Below are positions 45,520 to 53,458 of a stretch of DNA of 64,000 bases, piece by piece (position 1 is the stretch's first letter; every line of letters starts with the position of its first letter). The stretch is taken from NCBI RefSeq assembly GCF_900104795.1, contig NZ_FNTG01000002.1, positions 2,790,001 through 2,854,000 of the forward strand, given 5' to 3'. Source of the stretch: Burkholderia sp. WP9 (GTDB lineage: Bacteria > Pseudomonadota > Gammaproteobacteria > Burkholderiales > Burkholderiaceae). The translations under genes and the position numbers were made by a program. The notes beneath the pieces were generated by a model. It saw only the letters and a list, made by a program, of their open reading frames with translations, had not been told where the DNA came from and did no database searches.

Positions 45520-46221
45520 ATGAACATCTCTTCGGGTAACAAGCGCCTCGCTGCGGACAAAACCGGCTATGACGCCGCCGACGAAGGCGAGGAGCAGTCC
45601 GGGCGCTGGCTGATTTCCTACGCCGACCTCATCACCACCCTCATGGTGTTGTTCCTTGCGCTCTACGTGCTTCAGCTGGCAAAAACGCGGGAACTGGAAA
45701 TCAAGGCGCTGGAGCACCACGCAGCGGCAGAGGCGCCGGCCGCCGGCCACGTCCAACCGTCCCAGACCGCGGCACCTGCGCCGGATGTCTCGAAGAAGCG
45801 CTTGCTCGCTCTACTGGAGTCGCTTCAGGACAACCGTCAGATTACGATTTCAAATGCCGCTCAAGGCGTTGAGATTGCCATCAACGCAAAGATTCTGTTC
45901 AACTCGGGCGACGCGCGCCTATTGCCCGAGTCATTCGACGTGTTGAACCAGATTGCCCAGGTGTTGCGTGACCGGTCGAAGAACAACATTCTGGTGGAAG
46001 GGCATACGGATAGTGTGCCTATCTCGACGGCGAAGTACGAATCCAATTGGGAGCTGTCTTCCGCGCGGGCAGGCGCGGTGGTGCGCTTCTTCGCCGACAG
46101 AGGCATCGAAGCGCACAGAATGGCCGCTATTGGCCGCGCCGACAATTTCCCCCTGATTATCGGCGACGACGCGGCCGCACGCGCCGCGAACCGGCGCGTG
46201 ACCATTCTCGTCGAGTACTGA
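45520..46221 (+). CDS. MotB-like stator protein with OmpA peptidoglycan-binding domain
   Basis: A 233-residue protein with one membrane segment near the N-terminus. WLISYADLITTLMVLFLALY carries the proton-binding Asp36. The periplasmic OmpA/MotB domain spans about 115-230 (ILFNSGDARLLPES, then VEGHTDSVPI and ELSSARAGAVVRFF). This is the full MotB layout for a peptidoglycan-anchored proton channel. The 91-base gap after the MotA-like gene holds a 6-bp hairpin (45457-45473). It completes the unusual three-gene set. Confidence 0.92.
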   Translation: MNISSGNKRLAADKTGYDAADEGEEQSGRWLISYADLITTLMVLFLALYVLQLAKTRELEIKALEHHAAAEAPAAGHVQPSQTAAPAPDVSKKRLLALLESLQDNRQITISNAAQGVEIAINAKILFNSGDARLLPESFDVLNQIAQVLRDRSKNNILVEGHTDSVPISTAKYESNWELSSARAGAVVRFFADRGIEAHRMAAIGRADNFPLIIGDDAAARAANRRVTILVEY

Positions 46222-46243
46222 GCGGCTTTTCCATTCGCGCTAG

Positions 46244-47347
46244 TCACGGCGCCTTCGCGGGCATGAACTTGAACGAAGGCGTCGGCACGAAGGAACCCGA
46301 TACGTCGCCCGACATCACCTGGCCGCCGTCGATGGTCAGCTTCATCACGGGCGCGCCGGGTTTCAGATTCAGCTTGTTAAGCGGCACCCAGAACGTATCG
46401 GGCCGCGTCGACGAATCGAAGTAATACACGAGATTCTTCTGGTCGGACACAGTGCGCCAGATCGTCGATGAAATATTCGGCTGACCCGGCGTAGTAATTC
46501 CCAGCGGCACACTCACGGCGCGCATCACACTCATCACGCCGGCCGCAGCCTGAAACGCATACGACTGTTGAGGCACGCCGGCAATATAGTTGGGATCGAG
46601 GTGCTTCGGAATGGCATCCATCAGAAACGATGCGCGCACGAAGCGATCCGCCGCGCGATTCGTGCCCGGCAGGAAGGTGAGGCCGCCGACGCCTCGCCAA
46701 TAGGTGTCGAGGGCGAGCTGTTCGCTATAGATAGGCGAATTGGTCATGATCTTGAATGCCTTGCCGTGATGGATCACGAGCTTGCCGTCGAGATATTCGA
46801 GAATCGCCGAATCGCCCTGCGAATCCGAGAGCGCGAGGTGCAACGTCAACGGTTTGCCGTTGGGCAAGGGCGGTGCAATGATCTGAAACGGTTCGCGGCC
46901 GAGCGCATCGACTGCCTCGGCCACCGTGGCGAAATTATCGAGTGCATACTGCGCCCAGAGACTGATCGACATGAGCGGGCGCGACGCGTCAGGTTTGCCA
47001 TAATCGGTTTCGGTCAAATAGAGCACGTTGGTCACGAGGCCGCGTTCGTTCATGCCGTCGACACTGCCGATTTCATAGCCGGATACGACCACGCTGCCGT
47101 ATTTCGACGTCCAGTGCGGCGTGCGCGGACCCGCTGCGCCGTCGCGCTCGATCCCGGCGGGAAAAACCCAGAGGTTCGAGCGCATGTCTTCGGACCAATC
47201 CATCGAGCGCCCGGTTATCACCGTGCCGTCGTCGCCCACGTAGAGCGCGCGCGTGCAGCCGTTGGCGAGCGACGAGGCGAATAGGGCAAGCGCAGCGAGG
47301 ACCGAACCGGCCACGGCATAACGGAGCTTGCGAAGCACACCACACAT
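46244..47347 (-). CDS. Exported linear amide C-N hydrolase (choloylglycine hydrolase family)
   Basis: A 367-residue Ntn hydrolase. A signal peptide ends at SSLANG and Cys31 directly follows (CTRALYVGDDGTVITGRSMDW), so cleavage would expose it as the N-terminal nucleophile. The Arg and Asp of GRSMDW are the usual partners. Family members hydrolyse bile-salt, penicillin V or acyl-homoserine-lactone amides; export and Gram-negative origin favour acylated amides such as lactones, which is inference. It is convergent with the MotB-like gene, with 22 bases between stops. Confidence 0.85.
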   Translation of the reverse strand: MCGVLRKLRYAVAGSVLAALALFASSLANGCTRALYVGDDGTVITGRSMDWSEDMRSNLWVFPAGIERDGAAGPRTPHWTSKYGSVVVSGYEIGSVDGMNERGLVTNVLYLTETDYGKPDASRPLMSISLWAQYALDNFATVAEAVDALGREPFQIIAPPLPNGKPLTLHLALSDSQGDSAILEYLDGKLVIHHGKAFKIMTNSPIYSEQLALDTYWRGVGGLTFLPGTNRAADRFVRASFLMDAIPKHLDPNYIAGVPQQSYAFQAAAGVMSVMRAVSVPLGITTPGQPNISSTIWRTVSDQKNLVYYFDSSTRPDTFWVPLNKLNLKPGAPVMKLTIDGGQVMSGDVSGSFVPTPSFKFMPAKAP

Positions 47348-47541
47348 GACGATCTCCTTGAAACGGGCCCATGGGTATCCATTTCGAATCGGCGGGGCTT
47401 GCCGCCAAGGAGAGAATAACGGATTCGTCGAGCGATGCTCAACCTGCGGCCAGCACGTTTAGCGCACGGGCGTACCACACGGCACGTGCGTCACGAGGCG
47501 CGCTTTCAGAATAGCTGGTGACGTCCATTCGAGGCACCTGC

Positions 47542-47793
47542 TCAACCGCCCGCATAGAGTGTGCGATTCAGGTTGGCAAGCTGACCGTCGTTCTCCGCCT
47601 GCACGAGTTCCTGGCGAACCTGTGCCCGCGTTTTCTGCGCGCTGGCGGCTGCGTTTGCGGACCATTGCGGCTGCTGGGCCGACGCGATCTGCGAAGCATT
47701 CACATTGTCAGCGGGAGCCGGCAGCTCCGCGGCGTGAGCAAGACTTCCGAGCACACTGGCAGCCAGAGTAAAAGCGATCATAGAAACTTTCAT
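47542..47793 (-). CDS. Small secreted DUF4148-like protein
   Basis: An 83-residue exported protein. The signal peptide MKVSMIAFTLAASVLGSLAHA is followed by a Gln/Ala-rich linker and a C-terminal RAQVRQELVQAENDGQLANLN, the DUF4148 helix pattern. It lacks the cysteine tail of the proteins at 42277-42840. AAGGAGA precedes start 47793. Function unknown. Confidence 0.83.
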   Translation of the reverse strand: MKVSMIAFTLAASVLGSLAHAAELPAPADNVNASQIASAQQPQWSANAAASAQKTRAQVRQELVQAENDGQLANLNRTLYAGG

Positions 47794-48000
47794 ATCGTTC
47801 TCCTTGAACGGTTGGATAAGAGACGCCCGCAGGTCGGAAGCAAGGGCAGTGGTCAGTACTTGCTGGATTGCGATCGCTTCTGTGAAGCGGCGTTGATGTA
47901 TTGAACCGTGCGGGCGTATCTGGCATGTGTCGGGAAAGCCGCGAATTGCAAGCTTGTGTATCGCCCTAATTCGCCGATACATTTCGACATGAAATCGTGG

Positions 48001-48540
48001 CTATTCCTTTTGCGCGAGCAATGCCTGAATCTTCGCTTCAGTCTGCGCATAGGCGCCTTCGCCGAAATGGGTGTAGACGATTTGCCCTTTTTTGTCGATC
48101 AGATAGAAGGCCGGCCAATACTGGTTCTCGTAGGCGTTCCAGGTCGCGTAACGATTGTCCTGGGCGACCGGATAAGTAATGCCGAAGCGCTTGAGCGCCG
48201 ACATGACGTTGTCGGTGTCGCGCTCGAACGGATACTCGGGCGTATGCACGCCGATGACCGTCAGCCCCTGGTCTTTGTACTTCTGATGCCAGCTCTTCAC
48301 ATAGGGCAGCGTATTCACGCAGTTGACGCAGGTATAGGTCCAGAAGTCGACCAGCACCACCTTGCCGCGCAGTTGCTGCAGCGTCAGCGGACCGCTGTTG
48401 AGCCAATTCGAAATGCCGGTGAATTCGGGCGCGGGCGCATGGTTTTCGAACGGGTCCGCGGCGAGGGCAATGCTGGCAGCGGTTGCGGCGGCAATCACCG
48501 TGACGGCGGCGAGGGTTTTGATCTTGGGTCGGCAGAGCAT
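48001..48540 (-). CDS. Exported TlpA/DsbE-like thioredoxin
   Basis: A 179-residue periplasmic thioredoxin-fold protein. The N-terminal hydrophobic segment at about 8-28 is a signal or anchor. The redox motif is Cys71-Val-Asn-Cys74 in DFWTYTCVNCVN, and the cis-Pro loop is NQYWPAFYLIDKKG. The CVNC pair with preceding WTY is typical of the TlpA-like group found with catalase or methionine-sulfoxide systems. No such partner is adjacent. It should reduce or oxidise periplasmic thiols. Confidence 0.88.
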   Translation of the reverse strand: MLCRPKIKTLAAVTVIAAATAASIALAADPFENHAPAPEFTGISNWLNSGPLTLQQLRGKVVLVDFWTYTCVNCVNTLPYVKSWHQKYKDQGLTVIGVHTPEYPFERDTDNVMSALKRFGITYPVAQDNRYATWNAYENQYWPAFYLIDKKGQIVYTHFGEGAYAQTEAKIQALLAQKE

Positions 48541-48749
48541 GTCAGAGTCCTTTCAGGAAGAGGCAAGGAACGGCAATTCGCGCTTCAGCCGCGAATGACC
48601 GTATTGGAGCGTGCGCAGGTATCTGGCTTGTGTCGTCCAATCCGCGCGAGTGCAATGTTGTGTATCCGGCCGCCGTCCAGATACACTGCGACACAAATCG
48701 CCGTGCGCGCCAGGCTATAAAGCAGGCATTGCCAATCACGGAGAGCATC

Positions 48750-49121
48750 ATGAGCGCCGACTTGCTGCATGGGTCCTGCCACTGCGGGGCCGTCAGATTC
48801 GAAGTGCGAACCCCGATCGTCCCCGCCGGGCGCTGCAACTGCAGCCTGTGCCGTCGCAAGGGCGCATTGATGACGCCGCTGTTTCCGGCGAGTCAGTTGA
48901 AGATTCTGAGCGGCGAAGATGCGCTGACGCTCTATCAATTCAACACGCGGGTGGCGCGGCATTTTTTCTGCAAGCACTGCGGTATTTATCCGTTTCATCA
49001 GACGCGCAAAGACCCGCTGCAGTGGCGCGTCAACATCGGTTGCCTGGAAGGCGTCGATCCGTATAGTCTGGAAGCAGCGGTTGCCGACGGCGCCAGCCTG
49101 TCCGTGCTGGAGGACGCATGA
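48750..49121 (+). CDS. GFA/CENP-V family zinc protein
   Basis: A 123-residue protein with the glutathione-dependent formaldehyde-activating (GFA) cysteine pattern: GSCHCGAVRFEV, CNCSLCRRKG and FFCKHCGIYPFH. The cysteines bind two zinc ions in the family; substrates vary and most members are not true formaldehyde enzymes. Its stop overlaps the next short frame by ATGA. GGAGAG precedes ATG 48750. Confidence 0.9.
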   Translation: MSADLLHGSCHCGAVRFEVRTPIVPAGRCNCSLCRRKGALMTPLFPASQLKILSGEDALTLYQFNTRVARHFFCKHCGIYPFHQTRKDPLQWRVNIGCLEGVDPYSLEAAVADGASLSVLEDA

Positions 49122-49240
49122 AACGCCTGCTCGCCATCCTCGTATTCGTATCCGGCGGTCTTGCCGCCGAACTGGCGCATCCGGTGCACTGTTCGCTGGT
49201 GGGTGCGAGCCGGACGCAGGTAAAACGCCAACGGAGATGA
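49118..49240 (+). CDS. Possible 40-residue translationally coupled peptide
   Basis: A short frame starting in the GFA stop codon (ATGA) and ending seven bases before the response regulator start. It reads MKRLLAILVFVSGGLAAELA at the N-terminus, a signal-peptide-like stretch, and ends in a basic QVKRQRR. Coupling on both sides supports translation, but the sequence could equally be a decayed or spurious frame. No family recognised. Confidence 0.35.
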   Translation: MKRLLAILVFVSGGLAAELAHPVHCSLVGASRTQVKRQRR

Positions 49241-49247
49241 TCCATTG

Positions 49248-49988
49248 ATGGAAACGATCGACCACGTGCTGATCGTCGACGACGACCGCGGCATCCGCGA
49301 ACTGCTCGCCGGCTACCTCGAGAAGAACGGCATGCGCGTCTCGCTCGCGGCGAACGGACGCCAGATGCGCGCGGTGCTGGAGCAAGGCGCGCCGGATCTG
49401 ATCGTGCTCGATCTGATGTTGCCCGGCGAGGACGGTCTGGTGCTGTGCCGCGAGCTGCGGGCGGGCAAATTCCGTGCGGTGCCAGTGTTGATGCTGACTG
49501 CCCGAAACGAGGAAGCCGATCGCATTGTGGGTCTGGAGATGGGCGCCGACGACTATCTGCCCAAACCGTTCGCCGTGCGTGAGCTGCTCGCCCGCATTCG
49601 CGCCGTGCTGCGCCGCGCGCGCATGCTGCCGCCCGGCATGCAGGTGACGGAATCCGCACCGATGCTGGCCTTCGGCGACTGGCGGCTCGACACCACCGCG
49701 CGCCATCTGCTCGACGCCGAAGGCACCATGGTGGCGTTGAGCGGCGCCGAATACCGCTTGCTGCGCGTGTTTCTCGATCATCCGCAACGCGTGCTGACGC
49801 GCGATCAACTGCTGAATCTCACGCAAGGACGCCAGGCCGATCAGTTCGACCGTTCGATCGATCTGATGGTGAGCCGTTTGCGCCAGCGCCTGCGCGACGT
49901 CGCGCGCGAGCCGCGTTACATCAAGACGCTGCGCAGCGAGGGCTATGTGTTTTCCGCGGCGGTGACTGCACTCGAGGACCCCCAATGA
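49248..49988 (+). CDS. OmpR family response regulator
   Basis: A 246-residue two-component regulator. The receiver has Asp11-Asp13 acidic pocket (LIVDDD), phospho-acceptor Asp55 (DLIVLDLMLPGEDG) and Lys in YLPKPF. The OmpR winged helix follows with LSGAEYRLLRVFLDHPQRVLTR and SIDLMVSRLRQRL. All receiver residues are intact, in contrast to the orphan at 6214. The gene overlaps the kinase gene by ATGA, so the pair is co-made. Confidence 0.93.
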   Translation: METIDHVLIVDDDRGIRELLAGYLEKNGMRVSLAANGRQMRAVLEQGAPDLIVLDLMLPGEDGLVLCRELRAGKFRAVPVLMLTARNEEADRIVGLEMGADDYLPKPFAVRELLARIRAVLRRARMLPPGMQVTESAPMLAFGDWRLDTTARHLLDAEGTMVALSGAEYRLLRVFLDHPQRVLTRDQLLNLTQGRQADQFDRSIDLMVSRLRQRLRDVAREPRYIKTLRSEGYVFSAAVTALEDPQ

Positions 49989-51304
49989 GCCGTTGGTCAT
50001 GGTTGCGCTGGCCGCGCACGCTGTTCGCGCGGCTCGCGCTGATTCTTTTCGTCGGCCTCGCGCTCGCGCAGACGCTGTCGTTCTGGCTCACGCTGACCGA
50101 ACGCGACCAGACCATGACGAACGTGATGATGGGCTACATCGAACGCGAAGTGAGCAGTTCGGTGGCGCTGCTCGATCATTTGCCGCCCAATGAGCGCGCG
50201 CAGTGGCTGCCGCGGCTCGCGCGCCGCAGCTACGAGTTCATCCTCGGGCCGGGCGTGCCCGGCGGACCGGTCGATGCGCGTCTGTCCGCGCGGGTGGCGC
50301 AATCCATCGCGGACGGCATCGGCACCCGCTATCCGCTGACCGTGAATGCAGTGCCCGGTGACAACGAGCGCCTGCAGGTTCATCTGCGACTGAGCGACGG
50401 CTCGCCGTTAACGATCGATATGCGCCCCATGTCGGGCGCGCCGCTGTCGCGCTGGCTGCTGCTTGTGCTCGCGCTGCAGCTCGCGGTGCTGGTTGCGTGC
50501 TGCTGGCTGGCGGTGCGGCTCGCGACGCGTCCATTGCATCAGTTGGCGGTTGCCGCGGATACGCTCGGCCCCGACCTGAAGGCGGCGCGTCTGCCGGAAG
50601 ACGGACCGTCGGAAGTGTCGCGCGCCGCGCGCGCATTCAACGCGATGCAGGACCGCATCGCTACCTACATGACCGAACGCATGCAGATTCTGGCGGCGAT
50701 TTCGCACGACCTGCAAACGCCGATCACGCGGATGCGCTTGCGCGTCGATGTCATGGACGACGACGAGCAGGGCGCGAAGCTGCGCCAGGATCTGCATGAG
50801 ATGGAAAGCCTGGTGAAGGAAGGCGTGACCTACGCGCGCACGCTGCACGGCGCGACTGAAGTGCCATGCCGCGTCGATCCCGACGCGCTTCTCGACAGCC
50901 TCGTTTGCGACTACGTGGACGCCGGCCAGGCGGTCAGCCTGGAGGGACGGCTCGGCGTTTCGCTAATGACGCGTCCGCAGGCATTGCGCCGCATACTCGG
51001 CAACCTGGTGGACAACGCGCTGAAATTCGGCGGCACGGCCGAGATCACCGCGAGCACCTTGCCCGGCGGGCAGACGCTGATCGCGGTGCTCGACCGTGGC
51101 CCCGGCATACCGGCGGAGTCGCTGGAGGCGGTGTTCGAGCCGTTCTACCGGCTCGAAGCCTCGCGTAATCGCGACACGGGCGGCACGGGCCTGGGTCTTG
51201 CCATCGCACGGCAACTTGCCATGGCGATGGATGCGACGCTCTCGCTGCACAATCGGCCCGGCGGCGGTCTGGAAGCGCGTTTGACGTTGCGGAACGTGCG
51301 CTAG
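49985..51304 (+). CDS. EnvZ-like sensor histidine kinase
   Basis: A 439-residue inner-membrane kinase. Two membrane segments (about 13-35 and 157-176) flank a periplasmic domain of about 115 residues. A HAMP domain follows (RLATRPLHQLAVAADTLGPD), then the H box AAISHDLQTPITRMR with His241, the N box ILGNLVDNALKFGG and G boxes LDRGPGIP and GGTGLGLAIARQL. It phosphorylates the OmpR-type partner immediately upstream. The sensed signal is unknown. Confidence 0.93.
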   Translation: MSRWSWLRWPRTLFARLALILFVGLALAQTLSFWLTLTERDQTMTNVMMGYIEREVSSSVALLDHLPPNERAQWLPRLARRSYEFILGPGVPGGPVDARLSARVAQSIADGIGTRYPLTVNAVPGDNERLQVHLRLSDGSPLTIDMRPMSGAPLSRWLLLVLALQLAVLVACCWLAVRLATRPLHQLAVAADTLGPDLKAARLPEDGPSEVSRAARAFNAMQDRIATYMTERMQILAAISHDLQTPITRMRLRVDVMDDDEQGAKLRQDLHEMESLVKEGVTYARTLHGATEVPCRVDPDALLDSLVCDYVDAGQAVSLEGRLGVSLMTRPQALRRILGNLVDNALKFGGTAEITASTLPGGQTLIAVLDRGPGIPAESLEAVFEPFYRLEASRNRDTGGTGLGLAIARQLAMAMDATLSLHNRPGGGLEARLTLRNVR

Positions 51305-51318
51305 ACAGGTTCTCGTTC

Positions 51319-51393
51319 GAGCGTCGCCGCGCCGGCAGCGTGGCGTCAGCAATCGAGTATCACCGCGCCGGCAGCCCGCCCTCAGCGATCGAG
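51319..51393. repeat. 36-bp tandem duplication after the kinase gene
   Basis: Two copies with a period of 36 bases, starting at 51319 and 51355; the shared core is CCGCGCCGGCAGC with TCAGC and ATCGAG after it. The second copy runs into the last codons of the convergent cNMP-flavoprotein gene. It may extend that protein's tail or be a decayed intergenic repeat. Confidence 0.65.
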
Positions 51394-53055
51394 CGTCAGA
51401 TATTGATGCAGCGACTGGATCGCCGCAGCGCCTTCCCCAACCGCGGCCGCAACACGCTTGACCGAGCCGCTGCGAACGTCGCCCACCGCGAAGATGCCGG
51501 GCCGGCTCGTCTCCAGATAATGCGGAGGACGCTCGGAAGGCCACTGGTGGAGCGCATCGGGGCCCGTCAGCACAAAGCCGTGTTTGTCGAGCGCGACGCA
51601 ATCGCCGAGCCAGGCGGTACTGGGTTGCGCACCGAGAAACAGGAACACGTGACGGATCGGTTTTTCCTCGAGGTATCCCTGAGTGTCCCATTTGATCGAC
51701 TCGAGCTGTGCTGCGCCGTTCAGTTCGACAATCTGCGTGCGCGAATGAACGGTGATATTGGCGGTCGCTTCGATCCGTCTGATCAGATAGTTCGACATGC
51801 TCGACTGGAGTCCGTCGCCGCGAATCGCGATATGAACGTGCCGCGCGAATCCCGATAGAAACACGGCGGCCTGGCCGGCTGAATTGCCGCCGCCGACGAT
51901 AACCAGTTCTTCGTTATTGCAGAACGCGGCTTCCATGAACGTCGCGCTGTAGTAGATTCCGCGGCCTTCGAATTGTTCGAGGCGCGGCAGCAGCGGTTTC
52001 CGATAGCGCGCGCCGGTTGCGATGACGACCGCGCTGGCATACACGTGCTCGTCGTAATTGAGGCGCAGGTGAAAGGGCGGCGCGCCTTCGCATTCAATGC
52101 CGAGCGCCTCGATCGGCACGCCGACTTCGGCGCCGAATTTCCGGCATTGAGACAGGCCGCGGCCGGCCAGGGCCTGGCCCGAAATGCCGGTCGGGAATCC
52201 GAAGTAATTTTCAATCTTCGAGCTGGTGCCGGCCTGGCCGCCCGGTGCCTTCGTGTCGAGCACCGCCACCCGCAATCCTTCGGAGGCCGCGTAGACCGCA
52301 GCCGCGAGACCGGCCGGCCCCGCGCCGACCACGACCACGTCGAACCGCTCGCCGTTCAGCCGGTCGGGACTCAGGCCGATCGCGTCGGCCACTGCCCGGT
52401 TGGTCGGCTGCTTGAGCACTGCGCCTTGCTGCGTGATGATCACCGGTATGTCGGCTTCGGTCGCGTCATAGCGTTCGAGCAGCGCGCCGGCTTCTTCGTG
52501 TTCGACGATATCGAAGTAGGCGAAAGGCTGAGCGTTGCGGCTCAAGAAATGCCGCAGAGCGAGCGTGCTCCATGATGCAGAACTGCCGATGACCAGAAGC
52601 CCCCCATGCTGATCCTGAATGAACGCGACACGCCGCAGGATATAGGCACGCATGATCGTTTCGCTCAGTTGCGCCTCCGCGACGACGAGCGCGCGCAGTG
52701 ATTCCTCGTCGATCACGATCACCTCGCAATCGCTGATGGCGCGTGCGGTCGAGACCGCGCCGCGGCCCGCGAGCGTGCCCACTTCGCCGGTGAAGCTGCC
52801 GGGGCCGTGCTCGCCCAGAACGTGGCGCTTGTCTCCGGCGCCGCGCGTGACTTCGATCGCTCCGGAGACGATGGTGAACATGGGGATGTGCCGGTCGCCT
52901 TCGGAGAACAGCATGTCGCCCGCTTTCAGGCGGCGCCGTTCACCATAGCGCTCCAGCACCGCAAACTGACCTTCATCGAGCCTCGGGAAAATCTGATGGT
53001 GACGGCTGCCGCCTGCCACCAGGTCTTCGAGTCTGCTTGACGATTTATGACCCAT
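51382..53055 (-). CDS. cNMP-binding protein fused to a TrxR-like flavoprotein lacking CxxC
   Basis: A 557-residue fusion. Residues about 15-140 are a cyclic-nucleotide-binding domain (LKAGDMLFSEGDRHIPMFTIVSG and GSFTGEVGTLAGRG). Residues about 150-225 look like a glutaredoxin/thioredoxin-like fold without cysteines (LLVIGSSASWSTLAL). Residues about 235-555 are a thioredoxin-reductase-like flavoprotein with VVVVGAGPAGLAAAVYAA, GGQAGTSSKIENYFGFP and VGDVRSG. The redox CxxC is replaced by SATF in GIYYSATFMEA, so it cannot be a normal thioredoxin reductase. Start 53055 (MGHKSS). It is divergent from the secreted beta-propeller gene. Confidence 0.88.
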   Translation of the reverse strand: MGHKSSSRLEDLVAGGSRHHQIFPRLDEGQFAVLERYGERRRLKAGDMLFSEGDRHIPMFTIVSGAIEVTRGAGDKRHVLGEHGPGSFTGEVGTLAGRGAVSTARAISDCEVIVIDEESLRALVVAEAQLSETIMRAYILRRVAFIQDQHGGLLVIGSSASWSTLALRHFLSRNAQPFAYFDIVEHEEAGALLERYDATEADIPVIITQQGAVLKQPTNRAVADAIGLSPDRLNGERFDVVVVGAGPAGLAAAVYAASEGLRVAVLDTKAPGGQAGTSSKIENYFGFPTGISGQALAGRGLSQCRKFGAEVGVPIEALGIECEGAPPFHLRLNYDEHVYASAVVIATGARYRKPLLPRLEQFEGRGIYYSATFMEAAFCNNEELVIVGGGNSAGQAAVFLSGFARHVHIAIRGDGLQSSMSNYLIRRIEATANITVHSRTQIVELNGAAQLESIKWDTQGYLEEKPIRHVFLFLGAQPSTAWLGDCVALDKHGFVLTGPDALHQWPSERPPHYLETSRPGIFAVGDVRSGSVKRVAAAVGEGAAAIQSLHQYLTLDR

Positions 53056-53458
53056 TGCATGTTCCGAATAGAGGACGCGTAGTGCGACCGTACGTGAGCT
53101 TGCCGCCAGATATCGCACCGGCGCAAGCATTCTGCATTACCGGAAACGAAGGCGGACCGCAATATCCGCAGAGATTGTGCGCCTGAGTCCGGTGCTCGGT
53201 AAAGTGCGGAAAAGAGGGGTATCTTGCTCGCGGCGCGCATCGGCAAAACGATCACCGTGATGATGCTGCTCACACTCTTCACGTTGTCAAGCCGTGTCCC
53301 GACGACGAAAAAAATCCTCCGCGAATTTCTTTTCTTTATTTATATCCGCGTTGCATGGATTGTCCCGTCACCTCAGGTATATATCTTCACATCAATTAGC
53401 TTCTGTCATATCTGTCGAGGTAGATTGTCCTCGAATGTTTTTCCGGAGAGCATCACAT
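53056..53458. other. Divergent, A/T-rich intergenic region
   Basis: About 400 bases between the cNMP-flavoprotein and beta-propeller genes. The stretch 53300-53440 is markedly A/T-rich for this genome. It should carry both promoters; no clear operator is seen. Confidence 0.5.

Noticed and set aside
43347..46221. Zorya-type anti-phage defence (MotA/MotB-like ZorA/ZorB)
   Set aside because: No helicase, nuclease or ZorC/ZorD-like gene is adjacent, and the MotA-like protein lacks a long cytoplasmic tail.
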